Part shown: piece after piece, positions 1 through 7,926 of the stretch
How positions within the stretch are numbered: the first letter of the stretch is position 1
Layout of the letters: every line of letters begins with the position of its first letter
Assembly (NCBI GenBank): GCA_002779045.1
Contig: PEXO01000387.1
Coordinates: 1-10,248 of the forward strand
Length of the DNA: 10,248 bases
From: Elusimicrobia bacterium CG08_land_8_20_14_0_20_59_10
GTDB taxonomy: Bacteria; Elusimicrobiota; Elusimicrobia; Elusimicrobiales; UBA9959
Reading direction: 5' to 3'
Program-made: the position numbers and the translations under genes
Notes under the pieces: generated by a model
Told to the model about the DNA's origin: nothing
Databases searched by the model: none
The model's input: the letters and a program-made list of their open reading frames with translations, nothing else

Positions 1-1
1 C

Positions 2-20
2 AAAAAGGCTTTGCGCCTTG
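2..20 (-). terminator. Weak rho-independent terminator candidate, minus strand
   Basis: Read on the minus strand, AAGGC (19-15), loop GCAAA and GCCTT (9-5) form a 5-bp stem that runs into a T-tract. It lies about 130 bp beyond the stop of the minus-strand AsmA-like gene and could end that transcript. The stem is short, so this is tentative. The rest of 1-145 shows no gene; it holds an inverted pair GCCGTA (101-106) / TACGGC (124-129) around the palindrome CGAGGCCTCG. Confidence 0.35.
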
Positions 21-145
21 CGCGCCACCAAGCCTCTCGGAAGGAAGCCACCCTTTTCATATTACCAGGTTAAACGGGAATAAGGCTCAGGTTTACATCA
101 GCCGTACGAGGCCTCGCTTAATTTACGGCGCCCCGCCTGAAAAAA

Positions 146-1177
146 CTATTTGCCGCCCTGGGAAGATATTTTCATCGCGGCCTCTTTCATCCCCCTTAGA
201 ATAAAACTGATAAGAGACTCTTTCGGCTTTCGCTCCAAATTCGCCGTTCCGCTGCGGTCATATTTCCCCCCGTCTACGTTTTGTTTTCCCATCATGACGG
301 AAGCCATTAAATTCTGAAAAAACGCGGAAAAAGCGCCGCGCTTACCGGTCTTTTTAATCTTCACGCCAAAGCCACGGTAGCGGATATGAGCGTAAGAGTC
401 GAGGCGCGAGCCGCGGACAGCCGCCGAAGCGCTGCCCTCTATAAGCGAGCCTTTAAGCTCGATTCCGTCATTAGGCTTAAAGAACCTGTTAAGGCCCGAC
501 AACTCCTGCCCCGTGAGCCGCAATTTAACATCGACGTCCGGAAGCCGGCTAAAAATCCTGGCTCCGACTTCCAGATGGAATAACCCGGTTCCCTCCAGCA
601 TACCGTCGGCGCTCCCCTCGACCACGGAGTCCCGAAACCGTTTCGAACCGCCGAGAGGCCCCAAGACCGCATTTATTCGCGAGACGCTCAGTATTCCCCT
701 CCTCCCGGGATGTTCCCGGACATAAGTAAAGGAGCCTTTTCTCACCTCGACGCCTTCTATCTCAAAATCAGGAGGCCGGGCTTCTCCGGACCCGGGCGGA
801 GAGGACTTTCCCATATCGCCTTCCGTTACCGTTACCGCCGGCCGTTCTATTTCTATTCTGCCGGCGCGGAACCGCCCCCTGAGAAGCGAAAAAAGCGAGA
901 ACGGCATAAAAGCCCGCTCCGCTTCCGCGTTAACCACGGTAGCGTCCGGCTTTCCCCCCGTAAAACGGACTCCGCGCCCGCTCAGCGCCGGCGGGAAAAG
1001 AGAAACGCGGACGCGGCCGAGGGAAAGCTCGCAGTTTTCGCAATTCTCACGGACCGCAGAAATAAGCCGCCGGCGGACTATCCCGGGAGCGACGGCCTCC
1101 TTCAGGACGACCGCGGCCGCCAGCGCCGCCAGCAGCGGAAGGAAAAACCGCAAAGCCAGGCGTCTTCCGATATTCAT
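146..1177 (-). CDS. AsmA/DUF748-like membrane-anchored protein
   Basis: A 343-residue protein of the AsmA/DUF748 type, a family linked in Gram-negative bacteria to outer-membrane assembly and inter-membrane phospholipid transport. Residues about 7-25 form one hydrophobic N-terminal anchor after a basic start (MNIGRR), so most of the chain should lie in the periplasm. The body has alternating beta-type segments: 'SLFPPALSGRGVRF', then 'IEIERPAVTV', then a Pro/Gly/Ser-rich linker. It ends with the DUF748-style 'GSASAAVRGSRLDSY' stretch and an amphipathic C-terminal tail. A CxxC pair (C46, C49) sits just after the anchor. The open frame extends to 1225, but the start at 1177 puts the basic/hydrophobic anchor at the N-terminus and has GGCGGA 7-8 bases upstream. 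It is shorter than the large AsmA/TamB proteins. The family call is fairly sure; the precise role is unknown. It is divergent from the ATPase gene. Confidence 0.62.
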   Translation of the reverse strand: MNIGRRLALRFFLPLLAALAAAVVLKEAVAPGIVRRRLISAVRENCENCELSLGRVRVSLFPPALSGRGVRFTGGKPDATVVNAEAERAFMPFSLFSLLRGRFRAGRIEIERPAVTVTEGDMGKSSPPGSGEARPPDFEIEGVEVRKGSFTYVREHPGRRGILSVSRINAVLGPLGGSKRFRDSVVEGSADGMLEGTGLFHLEVGARIFSRLPDVDVKLRLTGQELSGLNRFFKPNDGIELKGSLIEGSASAAVRGSRLDSYAHIRYRGFGVKIKKTGKRGAFSAFFQNLMASVMMGKQNVDGGKYDRSGTANLERKPKESLISFILRGMKEAAMKISSQGGK

Positions 1178-1643
1178 ATTTTTTCCGCCGCGCATTTCCC
1201 CGCAAGGGACGCGGCCGGTTATCATAAATCCCGCCGCCCCGGCGCTATCCGCGCGAATAAGCTCACGGGGGCTACCCCCCCTTCATAACATACGCCTTTA
1301 ACGCGTTAGCCGCCATTAGTAATTATACGCGCGGCGGTAAGTAAATTTCCGCCTTACCCCCGCCGGGAGACTTTCCGGAGCGAAGCCGTATTACTACCGA
1401 GGGGAACGGGCAGAATTCCCGATGGATACCGGGGCCGTTAAGAACTATACTTATCTCTCCGGCGGACCGGGCGCAATTCCGGACAGATGCGGAATTTGAG
1501 AAGGGTTATGAGCGTTTCATGGCTCCGGATTTTTGTGGAACGCGCCATAGAACCAGGCGCCGAAATAAAAAGCGTTTTTTAAAAATAGACCCGGGACTCC
1601 GCGCGGGAAAATCCCGGGAAACGATATTCGAAAAGGTGCGTTT
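1178..1643. other. Hairpin-rich divergent intergenic region
   Basis: This is about 470 bp between two divergent starts with no supportable gene, and it must hold promoters for both. I see four inverted repeats: GGGGG-CTA-CCCCC (1267-1279); GGC+GGTAAG (1333-1341) with CTTACC+GCC (1353-1364, CCC bulge); AATTCCG (1475-1481) with CGGAATT (1490-1496), a perfect 7-bp stem with an 8-nt loop; and CCCGGGA/TCCCGGG (1590-1618, listed separately). None is followed by a clear T-run, so they do not look like terminators. I cannot place a convincing -35/-10 pair for the ATPase; TATACT-like runs near 1445 are only candidates. No match to the yybP-ykoY manganese riboswitch consensus was recognised. Confidence 0.5.
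1590..1618 (+). promoter_or_regulatory. 5'-leader inverted repeat upstream of the cation ATPase
   Basis: CCCGGGA (1590-1596) and TCCCGGG (1612-1618) form a perfect 7-bp, all-strong stem around a 15-nt spacer that ends in GGGAAAA. It sits 25 bp before the ATPase start codon and just upstream of its ribosome binding site (AAGGTG, about 1633-1638). No T-run follows, so termination is unlikely. It could be an operator or a leader stem affecting translation. Its function is inference. Confidence 0.4.
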
Positions 1644-4328
1644 ATGGAAACGACTGCCGACTCCGCCGGTATTAAAGACTGGCATAAAAAAACCGTAGAG
1701 GAAACGCTGAAAGGACTGGGCTCCGGCCCGGCCGGGCTCTCCCCGGGCGAGGCCGCGCTGCGCGCGGATAAATACGGTCCCAACTCCCTTAAAGAAAAAC
1801 CGAAACGCGCCGCGACGACCATCTTCTTTAACCAGTTTAAAGATTTCATGATAGCTGTGCTTGCGGTAGCCGCCGTCGTTTCCGGCGTTATAGGAGAAAT
1901 GCTGGACGCCGCCGTGATAGCGGCCATAATTTTCCTTAATGCCGTAATGGGCTTTATCCAGGAATACCGCGCCCAAAAGGCCATGGAAGCCCTGAAAAAA
2001 ATGTCCGCGCCGGAAGCCGCGGTAATAAGGGCCGGCGCAGCCGCGTCCGTACCGTCCGGCTCGCTGGTGCCGGGGGATATCGTGCTGCTTGAGGCCGGCA
2101 GCGTGGTGCCCGCCGACCTGCGCCTCATAGAGGCGGCCTCGCTAAAAACCGAAGAAGCGGCGCTTACCGGCGAATCTCTTTCCGTAGAGAAGAGCGCCGA
2201 CGCCGTACCCGGAGAGGAACTGCCCCTGGGCGAGCGGCGCAACATGGCTTATAGCGGCACGACGGTGTCTTACGGCAGGGGCAAAGGAGCGGTCACGGCC
2301 ACCGGCATGGACACCGAACTGGGGAAAATAGCCGGCATGCTTCAGGACGAAGAAGAGGTGCAGACTCCCCTGCAGAAACGGCTTACGCTCTTCGGCAAGA
2401 AACTGTCCTGGACGGTGCTGGCCGTCTGCGCGGCTGTATTCGGCCTCGGCCTGCTGCGCGACGAGCCGCCCGCGATTATATTTTTAACGGCTGTGTCTCT
2501 GGCCGTAGCGGCTATACCCGAAGCGCTGCCCGCCGTAATAAGCATAGCCCTGGCCATGGGCGCGGGAAAGATGGTCAAACAGAACGCGCTTATACGGAAG
2601 CTGCTGGCCGTGGAAACGCTGGGCTCGGTAACTTATATCTGCTCGGATAAGACCGGCACGCTTACGCAGAACAAGATGACGGTGGAAGAAGTTTACCTGG
2701 ACGGAACCGCGCTGAAAGCCGGGGAAAAACCGGACCGGCCGGACCTCTACGCGCGGCTGCTTACGGGCTTTGCGCTCAATAACGATTCCCTCCATAAAGA
2801 CGGCGGCTGGGCGGGAGACCCCACGGAAACCGCCCTTTGCTCGCTGGCTGAGGCCGGCGGTTTTGACAAGCAAAAACTGGACACCGGGCACCCGCGCGCG
2901 GCTGAACTGCCTTTCGACTCCAAGCGCAAGCGCATGACCACTTTCCACGCCGGCCGGCTGTCCGGCTGGGAGGGCGGGGCTTACTTTTCCCTTACCAAAG
3001 GCGCGGCGGAAGGACTGCTCGAAAACACCGCGCAGATAATGACTTCCTCCGGGCTGAGCCCCGACGGGAAGGAAAAAATACGCGCCGCGATAGAGGATAT
3101 GGCCGCGAGGGGATTGCGGGTGCTGGGCCTGGCCGCCCGGCAATGGGACGCTCTCCCGGCAACGCCCGCTCAGGCGGAGGCCGAGAAGGACCTGGTATTT
3201 ATCGGACTCGCGGGCATAGCCGACCCGCCCAGGGAAGAGGCCAAAGCCGCCGTCGCGCAATGCCGCGCGGCGGGTATTATGACGGTTATGATAACCGGCG
3301 ACCACCCCGTTACGGCGAACAATATATCGGGACGGCTGGGGATAATAACTCCGGGCGCCGCCGGCGTCATGCTGACGGGCGCGGAGCTGGCCCGGCTTTC
3401 CCCGGAGGACTTCGCTCTGAAAGTGGAACAGGTCAGGGTTTACGCGCGGGTGGCCCCGGAGCAGAAGCTGAGGATCGTCAAAGCTCTGCAGGCGCGCGGC
3501 CATTTCGTCGCCATGACCGGCGACGGGGTGAACGACGCCCCGGCGCTAAAGCGCGCGAATATCGGCATAGCCATGGGCATAACCGGCACGGACGTCTCCA
3601 AAGAAGCGGCCCACATGATATTGCTGGACGACAACTTCGCCACCATAGTGAAAGCCGTGGGCGAGGGCCGCAGAATTTTCGACAACATAAAACGGTTCGT
3701 GCGCTATATACTTGCCGGTAATTCCGGCGAAATCTGGACTATCGTTCTGGCGCCGTTTTTCGGACTGCCCATACCGCTCTTGCCGATACAGATATTGTGG
3801 ATAAATCTTGTTACGGACGGACTGCCGGGTTTGGCGCTGGCGGCGGAGCCGGCCGAACCCGACATAATGAACAGGCCCCCGCGTAAACCGGAAGAAAGTT
3901 TTTTTGCGGGCGGACTGGGGGTGTACGTTATCTGGGTGGGGCTGGTCATAGGCGGGCTGTGTCTCGGCGCGCAGGCCTGGGCCATTAAAACGGGCGCGCA
4001 CTGGCAGACTATCGTGCTTACGGTGCTTTGTCTCAGCCAACTCAGCCACGCGCTGGCCGTACGCTCCGAGAGGCGTTCTTTTTTTCAGATGGGGGCGTTT
4101 TCCAATAAGCCGATGCTGTACTCGGTCATAGCGACGATCGCCCTGCAAATGACGGTTATTTATGCGCCGTGGTTCAATAAGATTTTCCACACCTCGCCGC
4201 TGCCGCCTGGAGAACTGCTTCTGGCGCTGGCGCTGTCTTCGGTGGTTTTCTTCGCGGTGGAGGCTGAAAAACTGATAAAAAGGCGCGGACTGACTGAAAC
4301 CGCCGCAGTCCCTGGTCCCGCCAAATAG
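1644..4328 (+). CDS. Calcium-type (P2A) cation-translocating P-type ATPase
   Basis: An ATP-driven cation pump of the inner membrane, most likely exporting Ca2+ from the cytoplasm. At 894 residues it has normal bacterial length and all P-type landmarks in order: N-terminal cation-ATPase domain (about 10-80), M1-M2 (about 60-115), actuator loop with TGES (175-178), M4 with P292-E293-A-L, phosphorylation site D335 in CSDKTGTLTQNKM, nucleotide-binding Lys in TKGA (K452), TGD...VTA hinge, MTGDGVNDAP (624-633), then M5-M10. Ion-site residues resemble SERCA: E293 (M4), N693 and E696 in 'AGNSGEIW' (M5), N721 and T724-D725 in 'NLVTDG' (M6). The position of the SERCA M8 glutamate is Q799 ('CLSQLSHAL'), which suggests an altered site I and possibly one Ca2+ per cycle; this rests on alignment by eye. 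The start is supported by AAGGTG five bases before ATG. It converges on the ornithine carbamoyltransferase gene with an 18-bp gap and no evident terminator. Mn2+ or monovalent transport cannot be excluded. Confidence 0.93.
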   Translation: METTADSAGIKDWHKKTVEETLKGLGSGPAGLSPGEAALRADKYGPNSLKEKPKRAATTIFFNQFKDFMIAVLAVAAVVSGVIGEMLDAAVIAAIIFLNAVMGFIQEYRAQKAMEALKKMSAPEAAVIRAGAAASVPSGSLVPGDIVLLEAGSVVPADLRLIEAASLKTEEAALTGESLSVEKSADAVPGEELPLGERRNMAYSGTTVSYGRGKGAVTATGMDTELGKIAGMLQDEEEVQTPLQKRLTLFGKKLSWTVLAVCAAVFGLGLLRDEPPAIIFLTAVSLAVAAIPEALPAVISIALAMGAGKMVKQNALIRKLLAVETLGSVTYICSDKTGTLTQNKMTVEEVYLDGTALKAGEKPDRPDLYARLLTGFALNNDSLHKDGGWAGDPTETALCSLAEAGGFDKQKLDTGHPRAAELPFDSKRKRMTTFHAGRLSGWEGGAYFSLTKGAAEGLLENTAQIMTSSGLSPDGKEKIRAAIEDMAARGLRVLGLAARQWDALPATPAQAEAEKDLVFIGLAGIADPPREEAKAAVAQCRAAGIMTVMITGDHPVTANNISGRLGIITPGAAGVMLTGAELARLSPEDFALKVEQVRVYARVAPEQKLRIVKALQARGHFVAMTGDGVNDAPALKRANIGIAMGITGTDVSKEAAHMILLDDNFATIVKAVGEGRRIFDNIKRFVRYILAGNSGEIWTIVLAPFFGLPIPLLPIQILWINLVTDGLPGLALAAEPAEPDIMNRPPRKPEESFFAGGLGVYVIWVGLVIGGLCLGAQAWAIKTGAHWQTIVLTVLCLSQLSHALAVRSERRSFFQMGAFSNKPMLYSVIATIALQMTVIYAPWFNKIFHTSPLPPGELLLALALSSVVFFAVEAEKLIKRRGLTETAAVPGPAK

Positions 4329-4346
4329 ATTAAGAAGGCTTTTTTG

Positions 4347-5351
4347 TCAGCTTCCGAGCGTAGCGACCATTACGGCTTTAATCGTGTGCATGCGGTTCTC
4401 GGCCTGGTCGAAAGCTATGCATGCCCCGGACTCGAAAACATCCTCGGTGACCTCTATGCCGTTATGCAGGCCGAACTGTTCGGAAACCTGTTTGCCGACC
4501 TTGGTATCCGCGTTATGGAAGGCCGGCAGGCAGTGCATGAACCTGACGTTCCTGTTGCCGGATTTTTTCATCAGCGCGGAATTAACCTGGTAGGGTTTGA
4601 GCAGTTTTATGCGCTCCGCCCACACTTCTTTCGGCTCGCCCATGGAGACCCAGACGTCCGTATGGACATAATCCGCGCCTTTGACCGCCTGCGCGGGATT
4701 GGAGGTAACGGTAACGCGGGCGCCGGAAATTCTGGCTATTTCCTTGCATTTCTCTATCAGCCCGGCCGGGGGCTGAAGCCCCTTCGGGGCGCCTATCCTG
4801 ACGTCCATTCCGAGTATGGCGCCTATGACCAGCAGGGAACGGCCCATATTGAAGCGGGCGTCGCCCACATAGGCGTAGGAGATCTTTTCCAGTGGCTTCG
4901 CGCAATGCTCCGTCATGGTGAGCACGTCGGCCAGTATCTGCGTCGGATGCCATTCGTTCGTCAGACCGTTCCAGACCGGCACTCCGGCGTATTTGGCCAG
5001 CTCTTCCACTATTTCCTGGCCGAAGCCGCGGTATTCTATGCCGTCGTACATGCGGCCTAAAACCCTGGCCGTGTCCTTAACGGTTTCCTTATGGCCCATC
5101 TGGCTGCCGGTGGGCTCGAGATAGGTGACGTGGGCGCCCTGGTCGTGGGCCGCCACCTCGAAAGCGCAGCGGGTGCGCGTGGAAGTTTTTTCGAATATCA
5201 AAGCTATATTTTTGCCGGTAAGTTTCTGTTTTTCAGTGCCGGCGTATTTGGCGGCCTTCAGGTCCTTGGACAATTTAAGAAGAAAAACCAGCTCTTCTTT
5301 GGTAAAATCGAGTTCTTTGAGAAAACTTCTGTTTTTAAGATTGAATCCCAT
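4347..5351 (-). CDS. argF: Ornithine carbamoyltransferase
   Basis: Makes citrulline and phosphate from carbamoyl phosphate and L-ornithine in the cytoplasm, the sixth step of arginine synthesis. The catabolic (ArcB) enzyme runs the reverse reaction. The 334 residues match the long E. coli ArgF/ArgI form. Visible motifs: carbamoyl-phosphate loop STRTR (57-61) in 'EKTSTRTRCAFEVAAHDQG'; 'SQMGHKET' (83-90); 'NGLTNEWHPTQ' with the conserved His-Pro-Thr-Gln; ornithine/SMG-loop 'DVWVSMGE'; HCLP with the catalytic Cys (273-276, C274); and C-terminal 'DQAENRMHTIKAVMVATL'. The start is supported by AAGGAGAA at about 5 bases. It probably has its own promoter (TATAAT at 5415-5410). No arc-type neighbours (arginine deiminase, carbamate kinase) and no other arg genes are in the window. 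The anabolic symbol is a default choice; ArcB remains possible because the long form is shared by both. Confidence 0.95.
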   Translation of the reverse strand: MGFNLKNRSFLKELDFTKEELVFLLKLSKDLKAAKYAGTEKQKLTGKNIALIFEKTSTRTRCAFEVAAHDQGAHVTYLEPTGSQMGHKETVKDTARVLGRMYDGIEYRGFGQEIVEELAKYAGVPVWNGLTNEWHPTQILADVLTMTEHCAKPLEKISYAYVGDARFNMGRSLLVIGAILGMDVRIGAPKGLQPPAGLIEKCKEIARISGARVTVTSNPAQAVKGADYVHTDVWVSMGEPKEVWAERIKLLKPYQVNSALMKKSGNRNVRFMHCLPAFHNADTKVGKQVSEQFGLHNGIEVTEDVFESGACIAFDQAENRMHTIKAVMVATLGS

Positions 5352-5409
5352 TTTAGTTCTCCTTTTCCGGTTTTTATCGTTTCGTCGGGAAAACCCCTCC
5401 GATATTCAT

Positions 5410-5415
5410 ATTATA
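5410..5415 (-). promoter_or_regulatory. -10 box of the ornithine carbamoyltransferase promoter
   Basis: The minus strand reads TATAAT exactly at 5415-5410, in the context TAGTATAATATG, about 60 bp upstream of the gene's start. The TTGACA-like -35 is not evident at 16-18 bp, so the promoter may need an activator. It suggests the gene can be expressed apart from the upstream permease gene. I saw no ArgR box I could defend. Confidence 0.5.
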
Positions 5416-5500
5416 CTATTTTGAAATGAAGCTCCCCTGTCTCTTCGCGGAGAAGGAGGATAAAAACAGCTTAGCCGGCCCGCGTACCGGTAAAACAAGC

Positions 5501-6925
5501 CTATTTCCCGGACATCACGAAAGAAAAGAGGAAAGCCGCGCTCACCAGCCACATGAGCGGATGGATGCCGTCCCATTTGCGCCTGGCGGCCTTTACGGCG
5601 ACATAGGCGATAAAGCCGAAGCCGATGCCGTGGCTGATATTATAAGTGAGAGGGATGCCGGTCATGGTAAGGAAGGCGGGCAGGGCCTCGTCGAATTTCT
5701 CCCACTCTATCTCGCGCACAGTTTTCATCATCAGGGCGCCGACTATTATCAGCGCGCCGGCGGTTATGGGGTACACGAAATAGTCGCCGGTTCCGGGCGG
5801 CATAAGGTCCGGCGGAACCTGGAAACCGCTCCTGGAAAGAAGAACGTAATGTTCGGCGTTGGACATCCTGTAACCGCCGCCTACCATCTGTATCAAAGGC
5901 GAAAAAAAAGCGCAGAGAGCGAACAGCAGGCCGGTCACCACCGCGGTAAGCCCGGTCCTTCCCCCTTCGGCCACTCCCGCCGCCGATTCTATATAGGTGG
6001 TTATGGAGCTCGAACCGAAAAGGCCTCCCGTAGCGGCGGCGGCGGAATCCACCAGCAGTATTTTTTTAATATCGCGCACGCTGCCGTCCCGGTTCACGAA
6101 ACCGGCCTGTTCCCCCACGGCGACCACGGTTCCCATAGTGTCGAAAAAATCCGTCAGCATCAGGGCGAAGACGGCGAAACCCAGAGAAGGAACGAAGATC
6201 CGGGACAAAGCCATGGACCCGTCGACCGTCTGGAAAGGCGCGAAGAAAGTGGAGAAATCCGGCCGGGCGAAGAAAGTTTGCGGCAGAGAGGCCACGCCGA
6301 AAAAGAGGGCGGCGGCGCCGGCCGCGGCTATGCCCCAGAGTATGTCGCCTTTAACTTTGGCCGCCATTAAAAAAGCCGTGGCGAAAAAACCGATAAGGGT
6401 CACCCAGACATAATTCCGGGAGAAATCGCCCAGGGCGACCATTGTTATAGGGGCGGGGCGTATTATCCCGCCTTCGTTGAGGCCTATGAGGGTTATAAAA
6501 AGCCCTATACCCACGCCTATCGCTCGCTTGAGGTTCAGGGGTATGGCGTCCATGACCGCTTCCCGGAAACCGGTCAAAACCAAAACCAGTATCAGCAGGC
6601 CTTCCGCGAAGATAACGGACATTCCCACCTGCCAGGGCACGTTCGCCTGCTGGAAGCCGATGACTGAAAAAGCCAGTACGGCGTTTATTCCCATGCCCGA
6701 GGCCAGAGCGAGCGGCCTGTTGGAAACGAGACCCATTATCACGCACATAAAGGCGGCCCCTATGGCGGTGGCGGTGACGGCCCCGGCGAAAGGCACGCCG
6801 GCGGCCGAGAGTATCCCGGGATTTACGAAAACGATATAAGCCATGGTCAGGAAGGTGGCCAGACCCGACAATAGTTCGGTTTTAAGATCGGCGCCGCGCT
6901 CCGCGAATTTAAAATAGTTTTTCAT
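5501..6925 (-). CDS. NCS2-family (AzgA/COG2252) purine nucleobase permease
   Basis: An inner-membrane symporter that probably takes up adenine or guanine/hypoxanthine with protons. It has 474 residues and is hydrophobic throughout, with about 12-14 membrane segments. Family signatures: 'TELLSGLATFLTMAYIVFVNP' region (17-36) at TM1; 'ALASGMGINAVLAF' (73-86) at TM3; 'TDFFDTMGTVVAVGEQAG' (258-275) at TM8; and 'GSSSITTYIESAAGVAEGGR' (304-323) at TM10. The TM3 residue before GMG is Ser76, where Pro is common in the E. coli and Bacillus members. About 35 residues (349-383, 'GGGYRMSNAEHY...GTGDYF') lie between 'FFSPLIQMV' and the next helix, a loop absent from short members. GGAGAG lies 5 bases before ATG. 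The upstream leader carries a GC stem-loop and a palindrome over a possible promoter. The substrate (adenine versus guanine/hypoxanthine) cannot be read from the sequence. Confidence 0.9.
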   Translation of the reverse strand: MKNYFKFAERGADLKTELLSGLATFLTMAYIVFVNPGILSAAGVPFAGAVTATAIGAAFMCVIMGLVSNRPLALASGMGINAVLAFSVIGFQQANVPWQVGMSVIFAEGLLILVLVLTGFREAVMDAIPLNLKRAIGVGIGLFITLIGLNEGGIIRPAPITMVALGDFSRNYVWVTLIGFFATAFLMAAKVKGDILWGIAAAGAAALFFGVASLPQTFFARPDFSTFFAPFQTVDGSMALSRIFVPSLGFAVFALMLTDFFDTMGTVVAVGEQAGFVNRDGSVRDIKKILLVDSAAAATGGLFGSSSITTYIESAAGVAEGGRTGLTAVVTGLLFALCAFFSPLIQMVGGGYRMSNAEHYVLLSRSGFQVPPDLMPPGTGDYFVYPITAGALIIVGALMMKTVREIEWEKFDEALPAFLTMTGIPLTYNISHGIGFGFIAYVAVKAARRKWDGIHPLMWLVSAAFLFSFVMSGK

Positions 6926-6944
6926 TTTAACTCTCCGTCCTTTA

Positions 6945-6965
6945 CCGCGCCGGGACGCGGCGCGG
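6945..6965 (-). promoter_or_regulatory. GC-rich leader hairpin before the purine permease
   Basis: CCGCGCC (6945-6951) and GGCGCGG (6959-6965) form a perfect 7-bp stem with a 7-nt loop in the permease mRNA leader. It ends about 10 bases before the Shine-Dalgarno region and 20 bp before the start codon. It is not followed by a T-run. It could hinder ribosome loading. I looked for purine-riboswitch core sequences and found none. Confidence 0.35.
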
Positions 6966-6972
6966 AGGGATA

Positions 6973-7007
6973 GATAAAATTTATCAAATAGCGGGAATCG
7001 AAGTAAA
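6973..7007 (-). promoter_or_regulatory. Candidate promoter with overlapping palindrome, purine permease
   Basis: The minus strand has TTTACT (7007-7002) followed at 17-18 bp by an AT-rich -10 candidate (ATAAAT/TAAATT, 6984-6978). The -10 area coincides with a perfect 13-bp palindrome, GATAAA-A-TTTATC (6973-6985), which is a plausible repressor site. The hexamers are poor matches to consensus, so both the promoter and the operator are tentative. Confidence 0.3.
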
Positions 7008-7109
7008 TCCCGTCAGAGAAAACAGGAGCTTTCCCCGATTACCAAAACCCACACCGGGAGCGCGCGGCGGTCCGGGGATATCCGGCAGGCATATTTTCAG
7101 ATGCGGCAA

Positions 7110-7901
7110 TTATTTTTTCCGCGTCAAAAGCCAGAGATTTATTTTCTGGGCCAGGGTTTCCAGGTTTACGGGCTTCGAGACATAGTCGAAAGCGCCGAGA
7201 GTCAGGCACTCTTTCGCTATCGCTTCGTCCTTGTTCCCGGTGATCATCATAAATCCGGAATCAGGCAGTTCCGTCACGAGTTCCTTGAGAACTTCCACCC
7301 CGTTTTTCTTCGGCATGGAGATATCCAGCAGAAGGAGGTCGGGTTTGAGCTCCCGGGCCAGGGCGAGCGTTTCGGCTCCGTCCTCGGCTTCTATCGCTTC
7401 GCAGGCTATGGAGGCGAGCAGGCGGCGAAACACGTCGCGCGACGCGCGGTCGTCGTCGGCTACGAGAACCCGCCCTTTCTCCCCGGAGCCGACGCGGCAG
7501 GAGGCGGGAGCCGTTTTTTCCGCCGCGGCCGGGTCTTTCGGATCCGCGCTCAAAATTTTTTCCACCGCGGCGAGCACGGGGGACAGTCCGTCCGCTTTGG
7601 ACAGGAAAGCGGCCGCTCCCCAGCGCATATAAGCCGCGACCTCTTCGGGATTATTGTATCCGCTGAGCACCAAAACCGGCGCGGTTTTGGAAATCTCCCG
7701 TATCTTGTCGAAAACCAGAGACCCCGACATAAGGGGCAGGTCCCGGTCCAGCACCACAAGGTCGGGAACGAGGTTCTTAAAAGCCTGCACGCCGTTGGCT
7801 CCGTCGGCGGCCGTAAAAACCTTATGCCCCGCCCGCGTAAGAAAGACGGAAAGAGCGTCGCGCACTATCCCATCGTCGTCTATTATGAGTATTTTAGCCA
7901 T
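7110..7901 (-). CDS. Tandem-receiver (REC-REC) response regulator without output domain
   Basis: A cytoplasmic 263-residue protein made of two phosphoreceiver domains and no DNA-binding or enzymatic output. REC1 (about 3-118): acidic pocket D8-D10, phosphoacceptor D52 in 'VVLDRDLP', switch S80, Lys K102. REC2 (about 144-260): D149-D151, phosphoacceptor D193 in 'LLLDISMPKKNG', switch T221 in 'MMITGN', and K243-P244. REC1 has 'SKAD' where receivers normally have Lys followed by a cis-Pro, so the two domains are not equivalent. The Ala/Lys/Pro/Glu-rich linker (118-142) looks flexible. GGAGG lies 5 bases before ATG. It is 73 bp downstream of the REC-GGDEF gene on the same strand but has its own strong promoter. 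It probably acts as a phosphate sink, relay or scaffold in the same pathway; the kinase partner is unknown. Confidence 0.9.
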   Translation of the reverse strand: MAKILIIDDDGIVRDALSVFLTRAGHKVFTAADGANGVQAFKNLVPDLVVLDRDLPLMSGSLVFDKIREISKTAPVLVLSGYNNPEEVAAYMRWGAAAFLSKADGLSPVLAAVEKILSADPKDPAAAEKTAPASCRVGSGEKGRVLVADDDRASRDVFRRLLASIACEAIEAEDGAETLALARELKPDLLLLDISMPKKNGVEVLKELVTELPDSGFMMITGNKDEAIAKECLTLGAFDYVSKPVNLETLAQKINLWLLTRKK

Positions 7902-7926
7902 ATAAACCTCCGTTCCTTAATCGCAT

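Noticed and set aside
25..60. GGAAGGAAGC motif resembling the SRP (4.5S) RNA tetraloop region
   Set aside because: The flanking sequence lacks the matching 5' arm (CAGG) and cannot form helix 8; no longer SRP fold is visible.
1226..1643. Manganese (yybP-ykoY) riboswitch upstream of the cation ATPase
   Set aside because: Its conserved junction sequences were not found; the visible stems do not form that two-legged fold.
4329..4346. Shared terminator between the convergent ATPase and ornithine carbamoyltransferase genes
   Set aside because: There is a T-run (GGCTTTTTTG), but the preceding bases give only a 3-bp stem.
4344..5060. Long plus-strand frame opposite the ornithine carbamoyltransferase gene
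   Set aside because: It is an antisense shadow of a strongly conserved gene and carries no family signature; the same holds for the frames opposite the ATPase, permease and response-regulator genes.
6926..7109. Purine riboswitch upstream of the permease
   Set aside because: Core three-way-junction sequences are absent; only a simple GC hairpin and a palindrome are seen.
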